Below are positions 37,179 to 46,073 of a DNA stretch of 64,000 nucleotides, in pieces (position 1 is the first letter of the stretch; the number at the start of each line of letters is the position of its first letter). The translations under genes were made by a program, and so were the position numbers. The stretch is from Fimbriiglobus ruber (GTDB taxonomy: Bacteria; Planctomycetota; Planctomycetia; Gemmatales; Gemmataceae): assembly GCF_002197845.1 (NCBI RefSeq), contig NZ_NIDE01000005.1:682001-746000 (forward strand). The letters run 5' to 3'. A model generated the notes under the pieces. It did no database searches, was not told the origin of the DNA, and worked only from the letters and a program-made list of their open reading frames with translations.

Positions 37179-38859
37179 ATGGCACGCGCGACCTCGCCGG
37201 CGGCGACACTCGAACCGCACCGCCGCTACCTCGAAGGGGTCGCCAAGCACTTGGCCGACGAACTCTGGGGCGACAACGGTCCGCCGTGGGGCACGACCCT
37301 GACGGACTTGGAAGACATGGCCCTCGCGGCCCGCGCGATCCTGACCCAGAAACTCCTCGAACGCGGAGTGACCCGACAGGCCGCCGCGCTCCGGGCGCAA
37401 CGGCCCCCGGACGCCCAGAACTGCCCCGACTGCGAGTGCCCGTTCCCGCATCCGGCCGAACCATCGCCCCGGGAGATGACGACCCGCGGGGGTGGCCTCA
37501 TGTGGGACGAACCGAAGGACTATTGCCCCCGCTGTCGGCGGGCTTTTTTCCCCTCAGGGCAAGAGCTTGGGGGTCGACCGCACGCGGTATCGTCCGGCCC
37601 TTCAGGCCAAGATCGTATTCGCCGGCGCCAACAACACGTCGTACGCGCAGGCCGAGCGGGATCTCCGCGCCCTGGCCGACATCGACCTCTCGGACAAGCA
37701 AGTCCGGCGGACCTGCAAGGCGATCGGGCACGAGCGGGTGGCCGAGCGGGACGCGGCCGTGGCACACGATCTCCAACAACCGCTGACCGACCGCAAGAGT
37801 GTGCCCGAGGGGGTGACGGCCCCCTCCCTAGGAGTCGTCGGGGTCGACGGCGGACGGTTGCAAATCTTCGAACGCGGCCGGACCGGCGAGGCCGAACCGC
37901 CGGAAGACATCCACGACGACACACTGTTCCCGGACCCGGACCCGTCGCCCACGACCCATTGGTGTGAGGACAAGATCGGCGCCCTGTTGACGATGACGAG
38001 CGAGGAGAAGGGCCGCGACCCGTGCCCGGAAATCCCGGCCCACTTCGTCGACCGGAGTTGGATCCCGCAACTGGCGAAGGAATTGAAGGCCCGGCGGTCG
38101 GCCGGGAGTACCGCGACGGAACCGCGGCCGGACCCGACGCCCGACGCACCCGCACCGTCCGCCGCACCCGCGCCGACGGTCACGTGGGTGCCGGAGGTGG
38201 TGACACGGACATTGGTGGCGACCCGCCAGCGGTGGGCCGCGTTCGGCCCGATGATGGCCGCGGCGGCGTGGCGGGCCGGGTTCTTCGGGGCCCCGCGACG
38301 GGTGTTCCTGGGGGACGGGGCGGAGACCAATTGGACGGTCTGGCGGAATGACTTCTCGTCGTTCACCCCGGTGTTGGATTTCATTCACGTGGTGAGCTAC
38401 GTGTTCGCGGCGGCGATGGCCGGGCGGGCGTCCGGCGACGGGTGGGTCATCTATGAGCGGTGGATTCGGTGGGTGTGGGCCGGGGATGTCGCCCAGGTGA
38501 TCACCGCGTTGACCGCGCGGCAGGCCGAGTTGGGGGTTCCGGGCGCTGAGGACGCGGCCACGAGTCCGCGGAAGGTGGTGGCGGCCGCGTTGGGGTCCTT
38601 CCGAAATAACAAGGATCGCATGCGGTACGCCGACTATCGGCGGCTCGGTTTACCGATCGTGTCGAGTTATGTGGAGAGTGCGGTGAAGCAATTTAACTAC
38701 CGGGTCAAAGGGACGGAAAAGTTCTGGCGGGAGGTGGGTGCCGAGGAGATGCTCCAATTGCGAGCCGATTACCTGAGTGACGACGAACCGATGGAAGAGT
38801 TCTGGGTACGACGACAAGCGAGCGAGTCTGGGCAGGCCCGCCATGCGCTTGCAGTATAG
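37179..38859 (+). CDS. ISKra4-family transposase (copy 1), two frames
   Basis: Frame A from ATG 37179 carries a zinc-finger-like CPDCECPF...YCPRCRRAFFP. It changes frame at T6C4 (37544-37553) into the DDE frame ending at 38859: 'LGVVGVDGGRLQIFERG', 'VFLGDGAETNWTVW', 'VLDFIHVVSYVFAAAM' and 'GLPIVSSYVESAVKQFNYRVKGTEKFW'. These are the ISKra4 landmarks, including the D..D..E spacing. The same split occurs in copy 2, which argues for programmed frameshifting rather than damage. Confidence 0.85.
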
Positions 38860-39152
38860 AAACGAACGATGTACTACACCCCGCACCCGCGCAGCCGCCT
38901 GCACCGCCACCAGGACACCCCGACAGACGAGCCGCGCGGGCGACCAGTAGCCTCGGCCGAGCGTGTCACGTGCGCCCGTCAAACCTTCTGTCATCCAAGA
39001 CAACTACCCACTCGAACTGGTTTGCAACCCGTCTTCGTCTCTCATCAAAATCTCGGATTTTTACTCTTGAACACCGATCCAAATTGGTTAATGTCTGGTG
39101 ACCTCTCCAAAATCTGTCGACATTTTCGTCAACTCATTCGTCTCGGTGAACC

Positions 39153-40180
39153 ATGTCCAATTATGATGGCCGCCCCGCGGCGTGGCCGCGGGGGCGCCGC
39201 GCGTTTACTCTCATCGAGCTGTTGGTCGTGATCGCGATCATCGCCATCCTGATCGGCCTGCTGCTGCCGGCCGTCCAGAAGGTGCGCGAGGCCGCCGCGC
39301 GATCGACCTGCACGAACAACCTCAAGCAGATGGGGCTGGCGCTGCACAACTTCGCGAGCGTCAACGGCGGCCAGTTCCCCGCCGCCCTGATTCACTCCGG
39401 CCGGGCCGGCGCACAGACCCCGTACTCCGGCCCGGAAGTGAGTTACACCGGCCAAGCGTATTCCGTGTACAACCACAGCGGGTTCGTCGCCCTGCTCCCG
39501 TACATCGAACAGACCGCTCTGTTCCAGCAGTACACCTACCAGGATCTCGCCAGTAGTTCGGACCCGGTCGGCCTGCCGCTCGGGCCCGACCCGGCCGGGA
39601 ACCCGAACCGGGTGATCGCCCAGACGTCCATCAAGATCTACACGTGTCCGTCCGACCAGAACCCCGCGGGGCAATTCAACAATACGCCCGGCGCGACCGG
39701 CTATTACGAGGCGACGAACCTCCGCCGGAGCAACTACCTGTTCAATTGCGGGCAAACCGACGACTACAGTGGGAGCTACAGCACGGCGTCGCCGGCCGCC
39801 CGCGGCGCGTTCGGCCACAACGGGGCCGCGAGCCTCAACAACATAACGGACGGGACGAGCAACACGCTGGCGATCGGCGAATCCAAGCAGTTGCACACGT
39901 CGATGGATTACGGCCCCTTCTGGGGGGCCGGGACGCACACCGCCGTCATGGGGTACTACGGGGGGCGACGTTCACGCCGAACTACCCGTACGGCCTGTGT
40001 GACGGGAGTACCAACCTGAAGTGCCAGTACGCGTGGGGGTTCGGCAGTTACCACACCGGGGTTACGAACTACGTCTTCTGCGACGGGTCGGTGAAGGGGT
40101 TGGCGGACAGCATCGACGCCCCGACGTACGCCGCGCTGCTGACCCCGGCCAACGGGGACATCCCCCCGAACAGCTATTGA
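39153..40180 (+). pseudogene. DUF1559 pseudopilin-like protein, one frameshift
   Basis: Begins with a type IV pilin-like prepilin leader: basic residues, then '[39 protein letters not shown]', followed by '[13 protein letters not shown]', the N-terminal signature of the very large planctomycete DUF1559 family. The C-terminus carries the usual 'YHTGVTNYVFCDGSVKGLAD' motif, but in another frame. The shift falls at a G6 run (39960-39965); seven G would restore a protein of about 342 residues. Probably an exported pseudopilin-like protein. The upstream 270 bases to the IS end hold no gene. Confidence 0.8.
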
Positions 40181-40220
40181 CCCGCCCCGATCCCATCAGG
40201 AAAGCAGGAAAGCGAATCCC

Positions 40221-40661
40221 ATGCGCAACCGCCTCTCTTTCGCAATAGCAGGATGGTTCGCCGTGGCCGTCGCGGGTTGTTCGGCCCCCGGCGGCGCCAT
40301 CGGCGGGAGTAAGGTGACCGGACAACTCACCCAGAAAGGCGGCGGCCCGATCGCCGGCGCGCGGGTGACCTTCTGCGACGGGGCGTCGGCCGGGAGCAAA
40401 GGCGGTCCGACCGCGATTACGGACGAAAACGGCCAGTACGCCATCGTCGGCGTCAAACCCGGCGAGTACAAGATCGTCGTGTATAAAATGTCCCTGAAGA
40501 AGGGGGCGATGGTCGCGGACGAAAACGACCTCGAACAGATCGAGGCGGCCGGCGCTGGCGTTCACGTCCTGCCCAAGAAGTACGCGGCCGTCGCGAGTAC
40601 GACCCTCACCGCGTCCGTGAAGAGCGGATCGAACGAGGTGAAACTGGAGATCGACAAGTAG
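40221..40661 (+). CDS. lipoprotein with carboxypeptidase-regulatory-like domain
   Basis: 146 residues. The N-terminus MRNRLSFAIAGWFAVAVAGCSA is a lipoprotein signal with lipobox VAGC. The body is a transthyretin-like beta sandwich: 'VTGQLTQKGGGPIAGARVTF...TDENGQYAIVGVKPGEYKIVVYK'. This pairing of a DUF1559 gene and a small lipoprotein of this type is a familiar planctomycete arrangement. It has an AGGAAAG ribosome-binding site and lies 40 bases after the DUF1559 gene; a strong terminator follows. Confidence 0.8.
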   Translation: MRNRLSFAIAGWFAVAVAGCSAPGGAIGGSKVTGQLTQKGGGPIAGARVTFCDGASAGSKGGPTAITDENGQYAIVGVKPGEYKIVVYKMSLKKGAMVADENDLEQIEAAGAGVHVLPKKYAAVASTTLTASVKSGSNEVKLEIDK

Positions 40662-40720
40662 CGACCGGGGCCCGCGGTCGCACGACGAACATGTTCGGTT
40701 GACCGCGCAAAAACTCTAAA

Positions 40721-40763
40721 ACGTCGGGGGCGAGGTGATCTATTCACCTCGCCCCCGACGTTT
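40721..40763 (+). terminator. perfect 18-bp hairpin terminator
   Basis: ACGTCGGGGGCGAGGTGA (40721-40738) and its exact complement (40744-40761) flank a TCTAT loop, followed by TT. It lies 60 bases after the lipoprotein gene and about 75 bases before the end of the convergent sigma-factor gene, so it may serve both. Confidence 0.8.
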
Positions 40764-40838
40764 CGTACTGAAGGGAAGCCGTTCCGCGAGGTCGCACGGT
40801 TTCACTGGTTGATTACACCTTTGAACTCGACGACGCCG

Positions 40839-42461
40839 TCACTTTTTCTGCGCTTCCAGGGCGGCCAATCGCTTTTCCAAATCCTTGACCTGCTGACGCA
40901 ACTCCTGGATCTCCTGGCTGACCGCCTTGTCCGGGAGCATTTTCGGTGGTGGTGGCGGTTCCCGATGTTGCTCAGGTTCTTCCCACCCTATCGAACCATC
41001 TTTGCGGCTGACGCGATGTTTCAGGACTCCCTCGCTGCCCTGCTTTGCTCTTTTTGCGTAGTCGCCCTCCGGGTAGCGGTATTGGACTAATTCGTAATAG
41101 AAATACGCCGAACCATACTTACCCGCGCGCCGGTAGAAATCGGCCGTCGCGAGCGTCTTCTCGGCGTCCGCTGCCGCTTGCCGACTACCGGGCGGCAGTC
41201 TTTCGATCTTTGTAAACACCACGTCATCGACTCCGAACGCTTTGGGGCGAGTCTGATCGTCGCCGTCTGCGATACGAAGTTTGCCGTTGTCGGTAAACTC
41301 CATGATCGTCTGCCAGACGGGTTCGTTCCCCCATTTCACGTCAATATGGTAAGGGGTCTTGCTCCAATCAACCAAATACATCCCCACGTCCTTCGGCTCG
41401 GACGGGCGGGATTCCCAAATGCGCCGCAGGGAGTTGTTTGGCCCGAAGACGAGCCTGGCATTTTCGCCACCATTTTCGGTACTCCACTCGCCCTGAAGCT
41501 TCGCTTCGTCGGGCGATTTCGCCGGCTTGTCGGCTTCCCGGGTCGCCGGCGGTTTGCCGCCCGCGTCGCCCGAGCCCTGTGGGGCTGCCACCGTGTGGCG
41601 AACCAACAAACCACTTCCGACGGCGGCCGTGCCCAGCACCAGTAGCACCGCCGCCGCCTTGAGTTTCGTCAGCATCATGCTCGTGATCACTCCGTCCGTG
41701 ACGGCGGCGACCGCGGCCGGGACCACCCCGGCGGCCGTCGCCTGCCCCGCCGCGATCAGGGTCGCGGCCTTGACCGTATTCAGCATCAACGGGGTCGGCA
41801 CGCCGGCCGATGTCGCCGTTTGCGTAACGATCGCTGCTAGCGTGCCGGCCGACAGAGCGACGCCACGGTTTGCCAGCCGCGCGGCCAGCAACTTCCGGCC
41901 CCGGGTGAGTCGCCCGGCGAGCGTCCCTTGGGGCCAGCCGAGTTGCCGGGTCGCCTCCAGGATCGTCTTGCCTTCCAGATCGCACAGAAGAATAGGCAGC
42001 CGGTAGTTTTCGGGCAGTCCGCGCAGTTCCTGGTCGAGCAGGGGTTGCAGGTCGGGCCACTGGCTCGGCCGCGCGGCTTCGGGTTCCGGCATCTCCGCCA
42101 CTTGCGTCTCCCGCACGTGGCGCTTCGCCGCCGCGGCCCGGACTTTGAGTGCGGTCCGGTAGGCCACGCCGTGCAGCCAGCCGGCGACCATTTGCCGGGG
42201 CCGGACGGACGCCGCCTTGCGGGCGAGGACCAGAAAGGTCGCTTGAAAAGCGTCTTCGGCGTCGTGGTGGTTGCGGACGACACGATGGCAAACGCCCAGG
42301 ACCATGGGCCCGTGCCGCCGGACGAGGTCCGCGAAAGCCGCCTCGTCATGCTGGTTGATGAAGGACTCCAGCAATTCCGCGTCCGCCCGGTCTGCCCCAT
42401 CCCGCGACAGGGCGGTCAGACAAAGGTGCCGAATGACCGCGTTCGTTTTGGTCGTCGCCAC
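40839..42461 (-). CDS. ECF sigma factor fused to membrane and TIGR03067-like sensor region
   Basis: 540 residues from GTG 42461, which has AAGGAGG upstream. Residues ~28-185 form sigma regions 2 and 4: 'EAAFADLVRRHGPMVLGVCHRVVRNHHDAEDAFQATFLVLARKA' and 'LPENYRLPILLCDLEGKTILEATRQLGWPQGTLAGRLTRGRKLL'. A hydrophobic Ala-rich stretch and a membrane helix (KAAAVLLVLGTAAVGSGLLV, ~270-290) follow. Then comes a domain like TIGR03067 (LQGEWSTENGGENARLVFG...), a TPR/BamD-like patch (YRRAGKYGSAYFYYELVQYRYP) and a C-terminal coiled coil. Such sigma factors with built-in extracytoplasmic parts are characteristic of planctomycetes. Self-anchored regulation is inferred. Confidence 0.8.
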   Translation of the reverse strand: MATTKTNAVIRHLCLTALSRDGADRADAELLESFINQHDEAAFADLVRRHGPMVLGVCHRVVRNHHDAEDAFQATFLVLARKAASVRPRQMVAGWLHGVAYRTALKVRAAAAKRHVRETQVAEMPEPEAARPSQWPDLQPLLDQELRGLPENYRLPILLCDLEGKTILEATRQLGWPQGTLAGRLTRGRKLLAARLANRGVALSAGTLAAIVTQTATSAGVPTPLMLNTVKAATLIAAGQATAAGVVPAAVAAVTDGVITSMMLTKLKAAAVLLVLGTAAVGSGLLVRHTVAAPQGSGDAGGKPPATREADKPAKSPDEAKLQGEWSTENGGENARLVFGPNNSLRRIWESRPSEPKDVGMYLVDWSKTPYHIDVKWGNEPVWQTIMEFTDNGKLRIADGDDQTRPKAFGVDDVVFTKIERLPPGSRQAAADAEKTLATADFYRRAGKYGSAYFYYELVQYRYPEGDYAKRAKQGSEGVLKHRVSRKDGSIGWEEPEQHREPPPPPKMLPDKAVSQEIQELRQQVKDLEKRLAALEAQKK

Positions 42462-42708
42462 TGGCGCCCTCCTTGGGCCGGTCGTCGTTCCTCTACCCTT
42501 TCATTGCCCCGCAGAAGCCAACTTTATGCGCTTTTTCCGAGACTTCTCGCGACGCTCAGCGGCGGCGGGGCTGTAGAGCCGTTGAACTGGGAAAGCCATC
42601 GTGCCACGCCGGTCCGGTGCGGCGTCTCATATGTTAGGCGTTCGACAGCTGATAGTGGGACCAACTCCGACCAACCTGTGGAACTCCAGGTGGCCGTCGA
42701 GCCGTGGT

Positions 42709-42857
42709 GCCTGGGGGCATTTTTGCATTTATTGCGCTGAAAACCCCGTTTTGGGACAGGTGCGTCTCCACGACTGCCGGGCTATGGCGCCTGGGGAGTA
42801 TTTTTTGCATTTATTGCGCTGAAAACCCCGTTTTGGGACGGGCGGGTCTCCACGGCT
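42709..42857. repeat. 82-bp-period direct repeat, two copies
   Basis: Copy 1 (42709-42775) and copy 2 (42789-42857) share GCATTTATTGCGCTGAAAA followed by CCCCGTTTTGGGAC almost without change, offset by 82 bases. Each begins GCCTGGGG and ends GTCTCCACG. The repeat lies in the gap between the sigma-factor gene and the next minus-strand gene (42462-42945), where I see no protein-coding signal. Confidence 0.7.
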
Positions 42858-42945
42858 TATCGAGGCGCGACCGCACTGATAACCGATCGCAACTTCGTAT
42901 GACAGGCCCAACATCCGCGAGGCGGCGTCCGGGGATGGAAACGCC

Positions 42946-43633
42946 TCAGCCACGCGCTTTGCCTCGCCGGCCCTGACGTCGAATGTAGATGAACACGCCA
43001 ATGGCCGCCGCGATGAACAGGCACACGTACAAGTCGCCGGCTATCGCCTTCTTCGCCTTCTCTGCTTCCTCGGTGGTCGTCCCGCCCGGTGCGCTCACCC
43101 AATTTGACTCGCCGTCCAGCGAGGCGAGAACACCCAATATAGAGAGACAAGAGTTCCTCTTCGTTGCTCTCGGCCCCGGCGACAGTGATCGCGATCGCCT
43201 CAGGCTTCAGGGGGACTTGGACGTTCAGCGCGACGACCCGCGCACCACCCACGTCCATCACCACCCTCGCCCGCCGGAGAGTGTGAGACTTCCACGTCAC
43301 CGGTTGCACCTCGAACCGCGCCCCGTCCTTCGTGAAGCTCTCCATCGAGACGTCGGACGGAAGGGTTCCCCGGAGGCGTGTAATTCGGATTGCCATACAT
43401 GCCTGGGACGGATCACCGGGCGTCCGTAAGAACAGGCAAAAATCGTCTTTACTAGCCTTCTGGCCGTCGCCCGGCTCGAACCCGTCCGGGATCGTAACCC
43501 GGAAATTCAAGGCCCGGTCGTGGACCGTTTCGGCACCGGTGCAGAAGGCGGCAGTCAGCGCAAGAACCCACCGACGGGCACGGGCCCGGGATGGCTCGGC
43601 GGTGCGCCTTCGCAACTGGATTCGCTCGGTCAT
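42946..43633 (-). pseudogene. exported membrane-anchored protein, one frameshift
   Basis: From ATG 43633 the frame has a signal-like segment (WVLALTAAFCTGAE) and a domain resembling DcrB-type or DUF1795 lipocalin-like proteins (LNFRVTIPDGFEP...RITRLRG...WKSHTLRRARVVMDVGGARVVALNVQVPL). Around 43140 the sensible frame changes: 'GVLASLDGESNWVSAPGG' then a membrane helix (LYVCLFIAAAIGVFIYI) and a basic end at 42946. One single-base change separates the two halves. Either a recent frameshift or a sequence error. Confidence 0.55.
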
Positions 43634-43748
43634 GCGCTGCCCTCGGCCGCCGAACGGCTCAGCCAGCAGAGGCGGGCGCCGGTGGTCTATGAAATCCCAG
43701 AAATGAAAACTACCCCGCCGTTTACCGCAGCGCCGGGGACGGCTCGAC

Positions 43749-44252
43749 CTACCCCGGGCAAACCGCCAGCGCCGCCACGAACGACGCGAAATCCGGGGCC
43801 AAATCGACCACCTCCGGCCGGCCGCCCTCGGCCACGACCCGGACCACCCGCGGCTCTCCGGCCGGCCCGCACCCGCTGTAGTCCAACACGACTGCTTCGT
43901 GCCCGCCCGCCGGCGTCGGGGCGATGACCACTCCAGTGTCCGGATAGCCCCACTCCCGGATCGCGTATCGGCTGCCTCGGTCCGGGTTGTCGATCCCGTA
44001 CCACCCGCCGACCCCGAACAGGCCGGTGATCTCGACCCACCCGCGGCCGACCGGCGCGTACCGCCGCCGGGGGAGGCCGCCGTTCTGGATACGGAGGATG
44101 TCGAGGTAAGCGGCCGGGAGCCGATACCCCAGCACCTCCTCCGCGGCCCGCACCAACTCGTCGGTCAGCGGCGGCCCGGCGTACTCGTGCCACGGGGGCA
44201 GTTCGCCGTCCCAGTCGTCCGGGGCGTCCGCCCAGAAGTCAGTAGGGTTCAC
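43749..44252 (-). CDS. SMI1/KNR4-family protein
   Basis: 167 residues from GTG 44252. The N-terminus 'WHEYAGPPLTDELVRAAEEVLGYRLPAAYLDILRIQNGG' is the SMI1/KNR4 (SUKH) opening, where 'E...G..LP..Y......NGG' is diagnostic. The later 'VVLDYSGCGPAGEPRVVRV' and 'DFASFVAAL' also fit. In bacteria SUKH proteins are often immunity proteins against nuclease-type toxins. No toxin gene is visible next to it, so here it is an orphan. Confidence 0.8.
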   Translation of the reverse strand: MNPTDFWADAPDDWDGELPPWHEYAGPPLTDELVRAAEEVLGYRLPAAYLDILRIQNGGLPRRRYAPVGRGWVEITGLFGVGGWYGIDNPDRGSRYAIREWGYPDTGVVIAPTPAGGHEAVVLDYSGCGPAGEPRVVRVVAEGGRPEVVDLAPDFASFVAALAVCPG

Positions 44253-44378
44253 GGTCTACGCCCTCCAGGGCCGAACGCCCGAGTTCAGCAACGGCGGGGG
44301 CCGAGTGAGCTTGAAATCCGAGAAACCTATCCATGCCTCGTTGTCTACTGCAGCGCCCGAGGCGGCCTCCGGCGCGAC

Positions 44379-44867
44379 TCAGCGACCGGCCGTCCCATGC
44401 TCCACGTCTGACGGTGGCCCGCCGCGACGGTCTTCGGGCTGAATAGGTACCGCAGTGGGAATCGCACCGGCCGGCCCACGGATGGCCTCACGGCTTACCC
44501 GTTGACCGACAGTCTGCCGGACGATTTTCCCGACCAGTGCCTCGACATCATCCATTCGGTTGGGGCGAACGTGGACTTCTTTTGCGACAGCACGGAGAGT
44601 AGCCTTGTCCAGCCCCCTCAGTAGTCGCTCGCCATCCTCCAACGACGTTGCCTCACGGAGCCTGCTAACGAGGTCTTCTGGAAGTAACGTTTGGCGCGAC
44701 CTCCGTGGTTCTTTGCGGCTCTTGGATTCGGGCCGCACTTCGACTCCGGCGACCTCCAGCCGGAAGTTGCCGGCAAGAAAAGCGTCGAGTTTTTCGTCGT
44801 CGAACGATTCGACGACTCGGGCGAGTGATGCTAGTAATCGGGCTAAGGCCTCCGCTCGCTGGCTCAC
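44379..44867 (-). CDS. ParA-coupled uncharacterised protein
   Basis: 162 residues from GTG 44867, with AAGGAGG 6 bases upstream; the GTG overlaps the ParA stop, so the two are coupled. It is helical and charged: 'RLLASLARVVESFDDEKLDAFLAG' then a basic linker (ESKSRKEPRRSRQTL) and a second helical part (LVSRLREATSLEDGERLL...LVGKIVRQTVGQRV). No ParB, CopG or HTH motif is visible. By place it should be the ParA partner. Confidence 0.65.
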   Translation of the reverse strand: MSQRAEALARLLASLARVVESFDDEKLDAFLAGNFRLEVAGVEVRPESKSRKEPRRSRQTLLPEDLVSRLREATSLEDGERLLRGLDKATLRAVAKEVHVRPNRMDDVEALVGKIVRQTVGQRVSREAIRGPAGAIPTAVPIQPEDRRGGPPSDVEHGTAGR

Positions 44868-45796
44868 GATGAACCTCCTTGTTTCGCCACCGCGGCCAAG
44901 AACTCGTCCGCAAGTTGATTGAGTTCCGCGATGATCGTCCTTCCCAGTGGCTCGCTGTCTGTACTCAAGACGAGTGGTAACCCGTCCTGACCGGACTCAC
45001 CGAACTTCGTGTTGTTCAGCCGGACGTAAGTCTTGAAGCACGACATCTTCGGGATTTGCCGCACTTGGTCCATGAACTGGAGTTGGGCCGAGATCGGCCC
45101 GCCGCCATGGTACTGGACCATCGTGAACACCACCCCCAGCATCCGAGGGGCGATCGGTTGATGATCGCTACTCCCGTTCGCCATCTCGTTGTATTCCTTG
45201 ACCAAGTCGTTGACGCTCCGCTGCAGGTAGTCGATCCCGAGTGTCGAAAGGTAGTCCGGCCGAGCGGGAATCAGGATCGAATCGCTGGCGATGATGGCGT
45301 TCTTGGTCACGATGTTGAAGTTTGGCGGGCAATCGATGAGTACGAAATCATAGTCCGTCTCCAATTCCTTAAGTGAGCCGCGAAGCCGGCTGTGAATCTT
45401 CAGGTAACTGGCCCGCATTGCCGCGATCGTACCGCCGGTCAATTGACCAGCCAATTCCAGATCGACGTTGATAAGTCCGAGGTGTGAGGCGATAAGGTTG
45501 AGCCGCCCGCCCTTCTTGATCTTCTCCTCTACCGCCGGGAGCCGGAGGCAAAGCGGTTCAAGCGATGTGACTTCACCTTTGGCGAGCTTGTCGAACCACT
45601 GCTTGATCGTGAACTTGTGGGCGAGGTCTTTCTGCCAAGATGCCGGGTCGCAGAATGAGAACGTGAGGCTAGCTTGTGGATCGACATCAAGAAGCAGAAC
45701 CCGTTTGCCCTTCAAGGCGAGGGCAGCCCCGATGTTGGCTGTCGTTGTCGTCTTGCCGACGCCGCCCTTGTAGTTCATCACAGCAACAATGTTCAT
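44864..45796 (-). CDS. parA: ParA/Soj-family ATPase
   Basis: 310 residues. Deviant Walker A KGGVGKTTTTANIGAALA at the N-terminus (residues 10-27), switch I 'LLLDVDPQASLTF', Walker B 'DYDFVLIDCPPNFN'. All core residues, including the signature Lys, are present. There is no N-terminal DNA-binding extension, so it resembles small chromosomal or type Ib ParAs. It is the first gene of a two-gene operon. Whether it moves DNA or a protein cargo cannot be told. Confidence 0.9.
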   Translation of the reverse strand: MNIVAVMNYKGGVGKTTTTANIGAALALKGKRVLLLDVDPQASLTFSFCDPASWQKDLAHKFTIKQWFDKLAKGEVTSLEPLCLRLPAVEEKIKKGGRLNLIASHLGLINVDLELAGQLTGGTIAAMRASYLKIHSRLRGSLKELETDYDFVLIDCPPNFNIVTKNAIIASDSILIPARPDYLSTLGIDYLQRSVNDLVKEYNEMANGSSDHQPIAPRMLGVVFTMVQYHGGGPISAQLQFMDQVRQIPKMSCFKTYVRLNNTKFGESGQDGLPLVLSTDSEPLGRTIIAELNQLADEFLAAVAKQGGSS

Positions 45797-45923
45797 GGGC
45801 GATATGCTCCGCGTGGGACACCGGTCAACGGCAAGAGTATTCTGTGGCTCGGTCTTTCAAGGTCGAACGAGCAATTAAACAAAATGAATTTCCGTTTAAC
45901 ACCCAACCGTCAACGACTTTTAG

Positions 45924-45940
45924 CCTTGGCTTTGCCAAGG
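45924..45940. promoter_or_regulatory. inverted repeat upstream of parA
   Basis: CCTTGGC TTT GCCAAGG, a perfect 7-bp dyad 130 bases before parA in the 45797-46073 gap. It could be an operator, a centromere-like site or a terminator-like hairpin. It is not the standard parS sequence. Nothing else is visible in this gap. Confidence 0.3.
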
Positions 45941-46073
45941 TTAACCGACCGATTGAGCCGGTACAACCAAGAAATGAAACGCAGAAACCGGTTCCCACGC
46001 CGCAGATGTGCAACGACGACCGCCGTCACCCGCCCGCGTGCGGGCGTCGTCGACGCCCGCACGCCTCGCCAAC

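Larger units (their letters stand above)
35287..38881 (+). mobile_element. ISKra4-type element, copy 1, with nested IS
   Basis: Ends read GGGTGCAGTACA (left) and, inverted, GGGTGTAGTACA (right). Without the nested element and one of its 9-bp repeats, the length is 135 + 1747 = 1882 bp, the same as copy 2 at 59743-61624. The flanks differ: GTCCGAGAG at the left (35278-35286), CGCACCCGC at the right (38882-38890). Each reappears, inverted, beside copy 2, so the two copies have recombined. Confidence 0.9.

Noticed and set aside
42709-42857. CRISPR array
   Set aside because: Only two units, with an 82-base period and a repeat of about 67 bases; no cas gene and no further units. It does not fit CRISPR. 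No other array was seen in the window.
45924-45940. parS site
   Set aside because: The dyad CCTTGGC/GCCAAGG does not match the conserved parS sequence; listed only as an inverted repeat.
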